Assembly (NCBI GenBank): GCA_020638465.1 | Contig: JACKIM010000001.1 | Location: 1,269,501 to 1,333,500, forward strand | Reading direction: 5' to 3' | Origin: Geminicoccaceae bacterium | GTDB lineage: Bacteria; Pseudomonadota; Alphaproteobacteria; Geminicoccales; Geminicoccaceae | Length of the DNA stretch: 64,000 nt | Shown: positions 16,660 through 25,196 of the stretch, one piece after another | Position numbering within the stretch: the first letter of the stretch is position 1 | Layout: every line of letters starts with the position of its first letter | Position numbers and translations under genes: made by a program | Notes under the pieces: model-generated | The model's database searches: none | What the model saw: only the letters and a program-made list of their open reading frames with translations | What the model was told of the DNA's origin: nothing

Positions 16660-16983
16660 ATGCTGACCTGTGTCATTCGCTATCATGTCGATCCGGCGAA
16701 AGGAGCGCAGTTTGCGCAATATGCGCGGAACTGGGGCCAGGCCATCCCGCGTTGCGGTGCCGATCTCATTGGCTATTTCGCGCCATACGAGGGTTCGAGC
16801 ACGCTTGCCTACGGCATCTACAATATTTCGAGTCTTGCGGCTTATGAGACCTATCGTGCCCGGCTTGCCGCCGATCCGCTCGGCCGGGAGAACTACGACT
16901 TCGCACAAACTGAAAAGTTTCTGCTGCGCGAGGATCGTACATTCTTGAAACTGGTTTCAGCACCGCATGGAGCTGCCGCATGA
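16660..16983 (+). CDS. NIPSNAP-family protein
   Basis: This 107-residue alpha/beta-barrel (ferredoxin-like) protein begins MLTCVIRYHVDPAKGAQFAQ and contains YFAPYEGSSTLAYGIYNI, a NIPSNAP pattern. The start ATG 16660 is set by AAAGGAG 7 bases upstream; a nearby ATG at 16655 is out of frame. The next gene starts within its stop (ATGA). NIPSNAP proteins have no firmly established enzymatic role in bacteria. The pairing with an ABM-domain protein and an ArsR regulator suggests a small stress or detoxification cassette. Confidence 0.75.
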   Translation: MLTCVIRYHVDPAKGAQFAQYARNWGQAIPRCGADLIGYFAPYEGSSTLAYGIYNISSLAAYETYRARLAADPLGRENYDFAQTEKFLLREDRTFLKLVSAPHGAAA

Positions 16984-17336
16984 TCGCCGTTATCTTCGAG
17001 GTCGAGCCCGCACCGGGGTGCCGGCAGGATTACCTGGACATGGCCGCCGCCATGCGTCCGCTGGTCGAGAGTATCGACGGGTTCATATCGGTCGAGCGCT
17101 TCCAGAGCACGACCAATCCGAACATGCTGTTGTCATTGTCCTTTTTCGAGGATGAAGCCGCCGTTGAGCGTTGGCGCAACCTGCCGCAACATCGCGCGGC
17201 ACAGAACAAGGGACGGACGGGAATTTTCACCGGCTACCGGTTGCGCATCGCCCATGTCCTGCGTGATTATGGCATGACCGATCGCGGGGAGGCGCCACCA
17301 GACAGTCGCGAGGCGCATGGGCAGCCGGATCCATGA
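16980..17336 (+). CDS. Antibiotic biosynthesis monooxygenase (ABM) domain protein
   Basis: This 118-residue dimeric alpha+beta-barrel protein shows MIAVIFEVEPAPGCRQDYLD, GFISVERFQSTTNPNMLLSL and FFEDEAAVERWRNLPQH, typical of ABM-domain (YgiN/IsdG-like fold) proteins. Such proteins act as quinone monooxygenases or haem-degrading enzymes, but many are unassigned. It is translationally coupled to the NIPSNAP gene by a 4-base overlap. The C-terminal 25 residues (after RDYGMTDRG) are polar and probably disordered. Confidence 0.75.
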   Translation: MIAVIFEVEPAPGCRQDYLDMAAAMRPLVESIDGFISVERFQSTTNPNMLLSLSFFEDEAAVERWRNLPQHRAAQNKGRTGIFTGYRLRIAHVLRDYGMTDRGEAPPDSREAHGQPDP

Positions 17337-17386
17337 CCCGGCTGTTCGAACAGGGCAGGCCGTCCATCGCCGTTGCCTGACAGGGC

Positions 17387-18550
17387 ATGGACGTGCAAGG
17401 CAGGAGCCGGGTTTCGAGGGGGTGGCGATTGTCCGGTCGTTTTTCGAGATTTTCCTGGCTTGTTGGTATTCTCCTGATTGTGATTTTGGTCGGATTGGCC
17501 GTGTGGGGTGTGCAGTTTCTGGCTGACCGGCGTCTGGCGGAAGCGCTTGAACATGCCCGGACGAGCCTTCCGGCCCAGGTCCGGCTTACCTACGGCGCGC
17601 ATTCGGTTGATCTTGGCGAACAAACCTTTGAGGTAAATGATGCCAGATTGAGCGAAAACGATCGCGTACTGACGGTCGCCTCGATCGAGGGGCAAGGCGT
17701 CGATATCAGCCTCGGGCTGGAACTCCGCTCGATCGGGACGGTCACCATGCGGGGAGGGACGCTTGTCGACGATTCCGGACGGAAGATCACGTTTGACCTG
17801 ATGAGCCTGCACGATGTCGATCCCGCTCGTCTGGAAGCGTTGTTGAAGGCATCGCCGCATGTCTCGCTGGAGCTCTTGCAGGCCATCAACGGCGCGGTGC
17901 GTGTTCAGGGGCTGCATGCGATCATGCCGGGATTTATGCTGGACGTTCCGCAGGCGACGCTGGTTCGCGAAGCCGCCCCCCGGAATCGCGAAAGGTTCAC
18001 CATTATTGCGGATGATATCGATATCTCGCCGGAAGAGCTGCCGGTCATCGGGTATGGTATTCTGCCGGAGCTCAGGAACGTGCACCTTGAAGCTGCCTTG
18101 ACCCGCTCGGCGACCGAACCCCTTTCGGTTTTGAAAATGACAGCAAGTGCGGCGGGTTTCGGCCAGATCGATCTTTCGTTACAGATCGCAGGAGTGTCCG
18201 GCACGAGCAGTGCCGGAACGATACCGGCCGTGGGAGTGTCGCGCGTGACATATCGTGACGGGGGATTCGTCGACCAACGAATGACGGCCATCGCCAACGA
18301 GCTCGGTATCTCGCGTGTCGACCTCGCCCGGCGTATCGGCGACCTGATTGCCAAACGCATACGGGCCAGAGGCGACCTCCTGCAGGACGCTGTTCGGCAG
18401 ACTGTCGCATTCCTGACCAAACCCGGCACGATTGCCGTGGAAATCGGTCCGGACCAGCCTGTTGCCCCATTGGTGGCAATCAGCCTTGGCCTGTTCGCTC
18501 CGGAAAACCTTGCGCAGATGCTACGGCTGAAGGTCATGGCCGAGCAATAG
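17387..18550 (+). CDS. Membrane-anchored periplasmic protein of unknown function
   Basis: I do not recognise a specific family. The 387-residue product has a basic N-terminus, one membrane helix (about 25-48, WLVGILLIVILVGLAVWG) and a long beta-rich exported part. Its alternating pattern (for example DISLGLELRSIGTVTMRGGT) resembles AsmA/DUF2125-like periplasmic proteins of alphaproteobacteria. No catalytic motif is visible. It is transcribed away from the ABM gene with a 50-base gap and ends just before a convergent DUF465 gene. A role in envelope maintenance is only a guess. Confidence 0.65.
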   Translation: MDVQGRSRVSRGWRLSGRFSRFSWLVGILLIVILVGLAVWGVQFLADRRLAEALEHARTSLPAQVRLTYGAHSVDLGEQTFEVNDARLSENDRVLTVASIEGQGVDISLGLELRSIGTVTMRGGTLVDDSGRKITFDLMSLHDVDPARLEALLKASPHVSLELLQAINGAVRVQGLHAIMPGFMLDVPQATLVREAAPRNRERFTIIADDIDISPEELPVIGYGILPELRNVHLEAALTRSATEPLSVLKMTASAAGFGQIDLSLQIAGVSGTSSAGTIPAVGVSRVTYRDGGFVDQRMTAIANELGISRVDLARRIGDLIAKRIRARGDLLQDAVRQTVAFLTKPGTIAVEIGPDQPVAPLVAISLGLFAPENLAQMLRLKVMAEQ

Positions 18551-18570
18551 GGGAAGGCACCAGGCCCCGT

Positions 18571-18780
18571 TCAGGCGATGATGTCGGGATGGCGCTGCCG
18601 TTCGAGGATACCGATCCGGTCCTTCAGCGCCAGCTTCTGTTTTTTCAGCCGCTGCAACTCGACAAGGTCGGGCATGCCGTCTTCGACCAGTTGCCTGATA
18701 CGGTTGTCCAGAGCCCGGTGAGCGGCGCGAAGACTGGACAGGCGCGTGTCGATCTCTTTAATCTTCTGCTCTTTGCTCAT
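18571..18780 (-). CDS. DUF465 (YdcH-like) small protein
   Basis: This 69-residue, highly charged, helical protein has the DUF465 pattern: IDTRLSSLRAAHRALDNRI, then LQRLKKQKLALKDRI near the C-terminus. These proteins are short coiled-coil hairpins found widely in alphaproteobacteria, often in several copies, with no established function. It is convergent with the preceding membrane-protein gene and diverges from pfkA. Confidence 0.85.
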   Translation of the reverse strand: MSKEQKIKEIDTRLSSLRAAHRALDNRIRQLVEDGMPDLVELQRLKKQKLALKDRIGILERQRHPDIIA

Positions 18781-18925
18781 CTAGGTTCTTGACCCATCTT
18801 GCAAACCGGTGCGGATTGGAATCCGTTTTCGCGTGGCTGATGTCCCCAAGCCAAGTTGGGTTCCAGATCATAACGGGAACGGTCTAGCACATCACCTGTC
18901 ATTTTTCAGCTTCATCCACGTGGCT

Positions 18926-18935
18926 GTAACGTTAC
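18926..18935. promoter_or_regulatory. Perfect palindrome upstream of pfkA
   Basis: GTAACGTTAC is a 10-bp perfect palindrome 24 bases before the pfkA start codon. The position would suit an operator overlapping the transcript leader, but no matching regulator gene is adjacent and a chance palindrome is possible. Confidence 0.2.
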
Positions 18936-18958
18936 GTTCGTGGATGGGAAAGGACGGA

Positions 18959-20050
18959 ATGCAGCGCAACACACCTTCATACAAGCGGATCGGCATCATG
19001 ACCAGCGGTGGCGATTGCGCCGGACTGAACGCGGTGATCCGCGCCGTCGTCCTGCGCGCGGCCGGGCTCGGCTGGTCGGTCATGGGCATCGACGAGGCGA
19101 CACACGGCTTGCTCAAGCGCCCGGTGGCGGCCAGCGAACTGACCCCCGACAGCGTGAAGGGAATCCTGCACCAGGGCGGGACGATCCTGCGAACGACCAA
19201 TCGCGGCAATCCCTTCGCCTATCCCGATGGCCATGGTGGCGCGGTCGACCGGTCGCAGGAAATCATCGACGGTTACCGCCTGCTGGGCCTGGATGCACTG
19301 ATCGGCGTCGGTGGCGACGGCAGTCTCGCCATCCTGCGGCGGCTCGCACAGCAAGGCGGTATCAATCTGGTCGGCATTCCCAAGACCATCGACAACGATC
19401 TCGGCCACACCGAGCGCGCCGTCGGCTTCAGTACGGCGGTGGTGGTGGCTACGGAAGCCATCGACCGGCTTCACGTCACTGCTGCCAGTCACAATCGGGT
19501 GATGGTGCTGGAGGTGATGGGCCGTGATGCCGGCCACATCGCGTTGACGTCGGGCGTGGCCGGCGGTGCCGATGTCATTCTCATCCCCGAGATTCCCTAC
19601 AGGATGGATGCGATCTGCGACAAGATTCTCGGTCGGCGCGACGTGGGACGCAACTTCAGCCTCGTCGTCGTGGCCGAGTCGGTCAAATCGGACGAAGGCG
19701 AAGTCCAGCTTTATCAGGATGCGCATGGTCAGTCTCGCTATGGCGGCATCGGTCGAATGATCGCGGAAGAAATCGCCGCGCGGACGGGTGCGGAAACGCG
19801 CGTGACGGTGCTGGGGCACGTCCAGCGCGGCGGATCGCCGGTACCTCTGGATCGAATCCTGGGTTCGGCCTTCGGCGTGGCCGCGGTCGACCTGATCGAG
19901 CAGGGGCGGTTCGATCGCATGGTCGCCTGGCAGAACCGTGCCGTTGTGGATGTGTCGATTGCCGAAGCCTGCGCACAATATCAGGCCGTTGATCCTCATG
20001 ATACTCTGGTCCATACCGCCCGCGGGCTCGGGATCTGTCTGGGCGACTGA
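18959..20050 (+). CDS. pfkA: 6-phosphofructokinase
   Basis: This enzyme phosphorylates fructose 6-phosphate in glycolysis. At 363 residues it shows the nucleotide-site motif SGGDCAGLN, GGDGS (Gly121) and PKTIDND (Lys142). Glycine in GGDGS is associated with ATP use, while lysine in PKTIDND is common in PPi-dependent and group III enzymes, so the phosphoryl donor is not certain. I chose ATG 18959 because AAAGGA lies just upstream; in-frame starts further upstream would add residues outside the family. Glucokinase follows after 56 bases, so the two form an upper-glycolysis unit. Confidence 0.88.
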   Translation: MQRNTPSYKRIGIMTSGGDCAGLNAVIRAVVLRAAGLGWSVMGIDEATHGLLKRPVAASELTPDSVKGILHQGGTILRTTNRGNPFAYPDGHGGAVDRSQEIIDGYRLLGLDALIGVGGDGSLAILRRLAQQGGINLVGIPKTIDNDLGHTERAVGFSTAVVVATEAIDRLHVTAASHNRVMVLEVMGRDAGHIALTSGVAGGADVILIPEIPYRMDAICDKILGRRDVGRNFSLVVVAESVKSDEGEVQLYQDAHGQSRYGGIGRMIAEEIAARTGAETRVTVLGHVQRGGSPVPLDRILGSAFGVAAVDLIEQGRFDRMVAWQNRAVVDVSIAEACAQYQAVDPHDTLVHTARGLGICLGD

Positions 20051-20106
20051 GCGAGGCGTGCCCGGCATCCGTACGCGCTTCCGCTTCGTCAGGGAATGAT
20101 AGGAAC

Positions 20107-21042
20107 ATGAGCAAACTCGTCGCCGACATCGGCGGAACCAATGCCCGTTTCGCGCTGGTCGACGGGACCGGGGAACTGAGCGACATCCGCAATCTGCCGA
20201 CATCCGGTTATCCGGGGCCCGCCGCTGCCGTGCGTGCCTATCTCGGAGTGCGCGAGGTGGATACGCTGGTCATGGCCGTAGCGACACCGGTCGCCGGTGA
20301 CCGCATTCGTTTTACGAATTGCAACTGGGAATTCCTGGTTCCGGGGTTGCAGGCCGAGCTGGGGCTCGAACGCCTGTCCGTGATCAACGACTTTGTCGCT
20401 CAAGCGCTTGCCGTACCCCAATTATCCTCGAAATATCTCGATCCGGTCCGTGACGGAACGGTCGAGCCGGGCTGGCCTATGGCTGTCATGGGGCCGGGAA
20501 CGGGACTAGGCGTGGCGGCGTTGGTTCCTGTGGGCGGCGGATGGCGGCCGTTGGCGAGCGAAGGGGGGCACGCTTCCTTCGCGCCGCAGAATGCCCGTGA
20601 GGATGCGATCCTGCGTGAACTGCGCAGGCAATGGCCGCATGTCTCATGCGAACGCGTGGTCTCGGGCCCCGGCCTGCTGCATGTCGCCCGGAGTCTTGCC
20701 GCTATCGACGGCAAGGAATTGCAGGCCCTGTCACCGGAGTCGGTAACCCAGTTTGCCCGCGAACGAAGCTGTGAAATCTGCATGGAGACGGTCGAGGTCT
20801 TCTCGGGCCTGATCGGCTCGATGGCGGGCGATCTGGCGCTGACCTTCGGTGCAAGGGGTGGGGTCTATCTGTGCGGAGGCGTTACCGCCCGCCTGGGCGA
20901 ACTGCTGGACCATGACCGGCTGACGACTGCATTCCTCGAAAAGGGCCGACTGCGCTCCTTCCTCGAACCGGTTCCGGTTGCCATTGTCACCCATCCCAAT
21001 CCGGGATTGCTGGGCACTGCACACTATCATCCGGACCTCTGA
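20107..21042 (+). CDS. glk: Glucokinase
   Basis: This cytoplasmic ATP-dependent kinase converts glucose to glucose 6-phosphate. At 311 residues it belongs to the proteobacterial Glk family: DIGGTNARFALVD at the N-terminus, INDFVAQALAVP with the catalytic aspartate, GPGTGLGVA, and EGGHASFAP for sugar binding. The C-terminal GGVYLCGGV completes the nucleotide site. It follows pfkA in the same direction, consistent with co-expression. It is convergent with coq10, with only 33 bases between. Confidence 0.92.
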   Translation: MSKLVADIGGTNARFALVDGTGELSDIRNLPTSGYPGPAAAVRAYLGVREVDTLVMAVATPVAGDRIRFTNCNWEFLVPGLQAELGLERLSVINDFVAQALAVPQLSSKYLDPVRDGTVEPGWPMAVMGPGTGLGVAALVPVGGGWRPLASEGGHASFAPQNAREDAILRELRRQWPHVSCERVVSGPGLLHVARSLAAIDGKELQALSPESVTQFARERSCEICMETVEVFSGLIGSMAGDLALTFGARGGVYLCGGVTARLGELLDHDRLTTAFLEKGRLRSFLEPVPVAIVTHPNPGLLGTAHYHPDL

Positions 21043-21075
21043 AGGTCGCTGACGGACGATATCTGCCCGATTTCG

Positions 21076-21528
21076 TCAACTCACGCGCTGACGTTTGCCG
21101 TAGAGTTGTTCGGCACGGGTCTCGAACGCCGAGACCATGCGGCGGACGGCTTCTTCGAAGAGCAGGCCGATGAGGCCCTGCAGGACGCGGGAACGGAACT
21201 CGAAATCGACGAAAAAGTCCACATGGCAGCCACCTTCCCCGGCAGGCTCGAATCGCCAGTGGTTGTTGAGGTAGCGGAACGGGCCGTCGATATATTCGAC
21301 ATCGATGCCCGACTTTGGAACCAGCTTGACCTTGGAGGTGAACCGTTCGCGGAAGACCTTGAAGGCAATGATGAGATCGGCGAAGAAGACAGTCTCACCT
21401 TCGCGTCTTGTGATACGGCATGCCTTGCACCAGGGCAGGAACTCCGGATAGTGATCGACGGCCGCAACGAGGTCGTAGAGCTGCTCGGGGGAGTACGGCA
21501 GGTGCCGTCTTTCTGCGTAGGTCGGCAT
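21076..21528 (-). CDS. COQ10/RatA-family coenzyme Q-binding START-domain protein
   Basis: This 150-residue polyketide-cyclase/START-like protein shows the family segments SPEQLYDLVAAVDHYPEFLPWC, RFTSKVKLVPKSGIDVEYIDGPF and FEFRSRVLQGLIGLLFEEAVRRM. Mitochondrial COQ10 binds ubiquinone and is needed for its function in respiration. The bacterial name RatA (toxin) comes from one enterobacterial report. It is the last gene of the PDH-lipA run, 9 bases after lipA, an order common in alphaproteobacteria. I favour the ubiquinone chaperone role. Confidence 0.85.
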   Translation of the reverse strand: MPTYAERRHLPYSPEQLYDLVAAVDHYPEFLPWCKACRITRREGETVFFADLIIAFKVFRERFTSKVKLVPKSGIDVEYIDGPFRYLNNHWRFEPAGEGGCHVDFFVDFEFRSRVLQGLIGLLFEEAVRRMVSAFETRAEQLYGKRQRVS

Positions 21529-21537
21529 CGATACGGC

Positions 21538-22458
21538 TCAGGCCCGGCGGCCAAGCTTAGCGTTTCGGGCCTCGCGCAGCCGGGCGAAGTCGTTTCCGGC
21601 GAGGTAGGATGAGCGCGTCAGCGGCGTCGCGGATACCATCAGGAAGCCCTTGGCCCGGGCCGAACGTTCATAGGCTCTGAACTCGTCCGGATGGACGAAG
21701 TTCTCGACCTTGTGATGTCGGGCGGTCGGTTGCAGATACTGGCCGATGGTGATGAAGTCGATGTCGGCGGAACGCATGTCGTCCATCACCTGCAGGACCT
21801 CGCGCTTTTCCTCGCCGAGCCCGACCATGATGCCGGACTTGGTGAACATCGACGGATCGAGTTCCTTGACCTGTTGTAACAGTCGCAAGGAGTGGAAATA
21901 GCGCGCACCGGGACGAACCGTACGATACAACCGCGGCACGGTTTCGAGGTTGTGATTGTAGACATCGGGCCGGGCTTCGACGATCCTCTCCACCGATCCC
22001 GGCTTGCGCAGGAAATCGGGTGTGAGAATTTCGATGGTGGTCGAAGGAGATGCCTTGCGGATTTCCTCGATGCAGCGGACAAACTGGAAGGCACCGCCAT
22101 CCGGCAGGTCATCGCGATCGACCGAGGTGATCACCACGTGCTCAAGGCCCATGGTTACCACCACTTCCGCCAGATGTTCCGGCTCGGCCGGATCGACCGC
22201 GCGCGGAGCACCTGTCTTGATGTTGCAGAAGGCACAGGCGCGCGTACAGGTGTCGCCGAGGATCATGACGGTGGCATGCTTCTGCTGCCAGCATTCGCCG
22301 ATATTCGGGCAGGCCGCTTCCTCGCAGACCGTCACGAGATTCTTCGCGCGCAACAACTGGCGCGTTTCGTGGTAGCCGCTCGACGTCGGTGCTTTCACGC
22401 GGATCCACGCGGGCTTGCGCTGTATCCTGTGTGGCTGGGTAATCGTGATCGTGGACAT
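21538..22458 (-). CDS. lipA: Lipoyl synthase
   Basis: This radical-SAM enzyme inserts two sulfur atoms into octanoyl groups on lipoyl domains, completing the cofactor used by the E2 proteins of this window. Both iron-sulfur motifs are visible: CEEAACPNIGEC (auxiliary cluster) and CTRACAFC (radical-SAM CxxxCxxC), plus the late SSYLAG segment. I chose the ATG at 22458 (MSTITITQPHR), giving 306 residues; the frame is open a little further upstream. Four bases separate it from lpdA, so the cofactor maker is co-expressed with the enzyme complex that needs it. Confidence 0.93.
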   Translation of the reverse strand: MSTITITQPHRIQRKPAWIRVKAPTSSGYHETRQLLRAKNLVTVCEEAACPNIGECWQQKHATVMILGDTCTRACAFCNIKTGAPRAVDPAEPEHLAEVVVTMGLEHVVITSVDRDDLPDGGAFQFVRCIEEIRKASPSTTIEILTPDFLRKPGSVERIVEARPDVYNHNLETVPRLYRTVRPGARYFHSLRLLQQVKELDPSMFTKSGIMVGLGEEKREVLQVMDDMRSADIDFITIGQYLQPTARHHKVENFVHPDEFRAYERSARAKGFLMVSATPLTRSSYLAGNDFARLREARNAKLGRRA

Positions 22459-22462
22459 GGAC

Positions 22463-23860
22463 CTAGAAGTGAATGGCTCTGCCGAAGGCGTCAAGTGCGG
22501 CTTCGTGCATCATTTCCGACAAGGTGGGATGCGGGAACACGGTAGCCATGAGATCGAGCTCCGTTCCTTCCAGCTGACGGGCAATTCCGTAGCCCTGAAT
22601 GAGCTCGGTGACTTCCGCTCCGATCATGTGCGCACCGAGAAGCTCGCCGGTGGCCTCGTCGAAGACGGTCTTGACGAGACCTTCCGGTTCGCCCAGCGCT
22701 ATCGCCTTGCCGTTGCCGATGAAGGGAAAGCGTCCGACCTTGATCTTGTGCCCGTCGGCTTTGGCTGCCTCCTCGGTAAGACCGACGGATGCAACCTGCG
22801 GCGTACAATAGGTACAACCCGGGATCTTCGTCACATCGAGCGGATGTGCCGTGTGCAGGCCCGCGATCTTCTCGACACAGAGAACGCCTTCATGACTGGC
22901 CTTGTGCGCGAGCCAGGGCGGGCCGGCAAGATCGCCGATGGCATAGACCCCTTCGGCTGCCGTCCGACACCATGGGTCAATCACGACATGGGTACGGTCA
23001 ACCTTGATGCCTGCTTCTTCCAGCCCCAGATCCTCGACATTGCCGACGATACCGGTGGCCATGATGACCCGTTCGAAGGTCGTGGCCGTATTCCTGCCAC
23101 CCGCCTCGATGGTGGCCTCCACGCTGTCCTTCCCACGCTTGAGCGCCTTGACCTGCGCACCTGTTACGATCTTCATGCCCCGTTTTTCGAAGGCCTTGCG
23201 AGCGAATGCGGAAATCTCCGCATCTTCCACCGGCAATACGCGGCCCATCACCTCGACTACGGTGACGTCCGATCCGAGGGACTTGAAGAAGCTGGCGAAC
23301 TCGATGCCGATGGCCCCGGAGCCTACGACCAGCAAGGTTTTTGGAACGACATCGGCAACCAGCGCGTCCCTGTAGCTCCAGACGAGCCTGCCATCGCTTT
23401 CCAGTCCGGGAAGTTGCCGGGCGCGGGCGCCGGTGGCGAGAATGATGTGCGGACTGCGCACCGTCTCCTTGCCATCCTTTGTCTCGACGGAGACGGTATC
23501 CTTGCCGGCGAGCCGGGCCGTGCCCATGATCACGGTGACCTTGTTCTTCCTGAGAAGATGGGCCACGCCCTTGGACAGTTGACCGGCGATGCCCCGGCTG
23601 CGCCTGACGACGGCTGCCAGATCGTAGCTTACGCCGTCGACCTTGAGACCGTAGGACTGGGCATGATGGATATGATCGAGAATTTCAGCCGAACGCAACA
23701 GAGCCTTGGTCGGGATACAACCCCAGTTGAGACAGATGCCGCCCAGATGCTCTCGCTCGATGAGGGCCGTCTTCATGCCGAGCTGGGCGGCACGAATGGC
23801 CGCGACATAACCACCCGGACCGCCGCCGACAACCACGAGGTCGAATTGTTTCTCCTTCAT
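22463..23860 (-). CDS. lpdA: Dihydrolipoamide dehydrogenase (E3)
   Basis: This FAD-dependent E3 reoxidises dihydrolipoyl-E2 with NAD+. At 465 residues it shows the FAD motif VVVGGGPGGYVAAIRAAQLG, the redox disulfide GGICLNWGCIPTKALL, an NAD motif VVGSGAIGIEFASFF and the C-terminal HPTLSEMMHEAA with the catalytic histidine. It lies 19 bases downstream of the PDH E2 gene and is the only E3 in the window. It therefore could also serve the acetoin-type complex encoded at 1-3.4 kb, which lacks one. Confidence 0.94.
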   Translation of the reverse strand: MKEKQFDLVVVGGGPGGYVAAIRAAQLGMKTALIEREHLGGICLNWGCIPTKALLRSAEILDHIHHAQSYGLKVDGVSYDLAAVVRRSRGIAGQLSKGVAHLLRKNKVTVIMGTARLAGKDTVSVETKDGKETVRSPHIILATGARARQLPGLESDGRLVWSYRDALVADVVPKTLLVVGSGAIGIEFASFFKSLGSDVTVVEVMGRVLPVEDAEISAFARKAFEKRGMKIVTGAQVKALKRGKDSVEATIEAGGRNTATTFERVIMATGIVGNVEDLGLEEAGIKVDRTHVVIDPWCRTAAEGVYAIGDLAGPPWLAHKASHEGVLCVEKIAGLHTAHPLDVTKIPGCTYCTPQVASVGLTEEAAKADGHKIKVGRFPFIGNGKAIALGEPEGLVKTVFDEATGELLGAHMIGAEVTELIQGYGIARQLEGTELDLMATVFPHPTLSEMMHEAALDAFGRAIHF

Positions 23861-23879
23861 GAGACGTCCTCGTTCCGGG

Positions 23880-25184
23880 TTAGAGCAGGAGGGCCAGAGG
23901 ATCCTCGATCAGACCCTTGAAGCTTTGCAGCCATTCTGCCGCGAGCGCACCGTCCACCACCCGGTGATCGACGCTCAGTGTCACACTCATGACCGTGGCG
24001 ATGGTCAACTGGCCGTCCCTGACCACCGGCCGTTGTTCACCGGCACCGACGGCGAGAATGCAGGCTTGTGGCGGATTGATGACGGCGGAGAAATTCCTGA
24101 TACCGAACATGCCCAGATTGGAGATGGAAAAACCCCCGCCCTGGAATTCGTGCGGTTGCAGCCTGTTCTCCCTGGCGCGGCCGGCGAGTTCTTTCATTTC
24201 GTTGGAGATTGCCGCAACACTCTTCGTATCCGCATCGCGAATGATGGGCGTTATGAGACCGCCTTCGATAGCCACGGCTACCGAAACGTCGATATTCTCC
24301 AGCTGAAACAGCCGATCACCGCCCCATTGGGCATTGACCTGCGGATGCGCCCTCATCGCAAGGGCAACCGTCTTGATGACGAGATCGTTGACGGACAACT
24401 TGTAATTGGCACTGGCCCGCCCGTTGAGCTGCTTGCGCAGGTCGAGAAGGCCGTCGATCTCGCAATCTACCGTCAGGTAGAAATGTGGAACCTGTTGCTT
24501 GGATTCGGTGAGCCGCCGGGCAATCACCTTGCGCATCGCGTTGAGCGGCACCTCGCGATGGGTCCGTTCGGGGGGCGTTGACGGCAAGGCGGCGGGCACG
24601 GCTGCCGCCGGCATCGCCTGTCCCTGTCCCTGTTCCCGTCCGGCTGCTGGCGCCGTGGCCTTGCCAGCACCGCCGTCCCTGGCCGCCTTTTCGATATCGC
24701 TCTTGACGATCCGGCCATGCGGTCCGGTACCCCTGATGCCCGCGAGGTCGAGACCTGCCTGCTGGGCCATGCGCCGTGCAAGCGGACTCGCGAAGACACG
24801 GTCCTTGCCCGAAGCAACCGGTGCCGACGGGCTGCTCCTGCCGGCATGTGACGATTCCGCCGACACGGAGGGAGCGGCTTCGGCGGATGCCGGGGGGGGA
24901 GCGGACACCTCGACGGCCTTGTCCAACGCGGAAGCGTCTTCACCATCTTCGAGCAGCATGGCTATCGGCGTGTTGATCGCGACATTCTCGGTGCCGGCGG
25001 CGATGAGGATTTTTCCCAGAGTTCCCTCATCGACGGCTTCCACTTCCATGGTTGCCTTGTCGGTCTCGATCTCGGCGATGACATCGCCGGAGCGGATAAC
25101 ATCTCCCTCTTTCTTGAGCCAGTTCGCGAGAGTGCCTTCCGTCATGGTTGGTGACAGGGCCGGCATGAGAATGGGAGTGGGCAT
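23880..25184 (-). CDS. pdhC: Pyruvate dehydrogenase E2 (dihydrolipoamide acetyltransferase)
   Basis: This core subunit of PDH has 434 residues. One lipoyl domain carries Lys43 in ETDKATME. An Ala/Pro/Ser-rich linker follows, then a peripheral-subunit-binding domain at about 135-170 (ASPLARRMAQQAGLDLAGI) and the CAT domain with the catalytic DHRVVDG near the C-terminus. The catalytic domain is the classical one, unlike the hydrolase-type E2 of the first operon. It lies between pdhB (12 bases) and lpdA. Confidence 0.93.
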   Translation of the reverse strand: MPTPILMPALSPTMTEGTLANWLKKEGDVIRSGDVIAEIETDKATMEVEAVDEGTLGKILIAAGTENVAINTPIAMLLEDGEDASALDKAVEVSAPPPASAEAAPSVSAESSHAGRSSPSAPVASGKDRVFASPLARRMAQQAGLDLAGIRGTGPHGRIVKSDIEKAARDGGAGKATAPAAGREQGQGQAMPAAAVPAALPSTPPERTHREVPLNAMRKVIARRLTESKQQVPHFYLTVDCEIDGLLDLRKQLNGRASANYKLSVNDLVIKTVALAMRAHPQVNAQWGGDRLFQLENIDVSVAVAIEGGLITPIIRDADTKSVAAISNEMKELAGRARENRLQPHEFQGGGFSISNLGMFGIRNFSAVINPPQACILAVGAGEQRPVVRDGQLTIATVMSVTLSVDHRVVDGALAAEWLQSFKGLIEDPLALLL

Positions 25185-25196
25185 CGTCGGCTCCTG

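Noticed and set aside
22415..23920. Long plus-strand open frame (501 codons) opposite lpdA
   Set aside because: The minus-strand frame is a clear dihydrolipoamide dehydrogenase; long antisense frames are expected in G+C-rich coding DNA and the product shows no family features.
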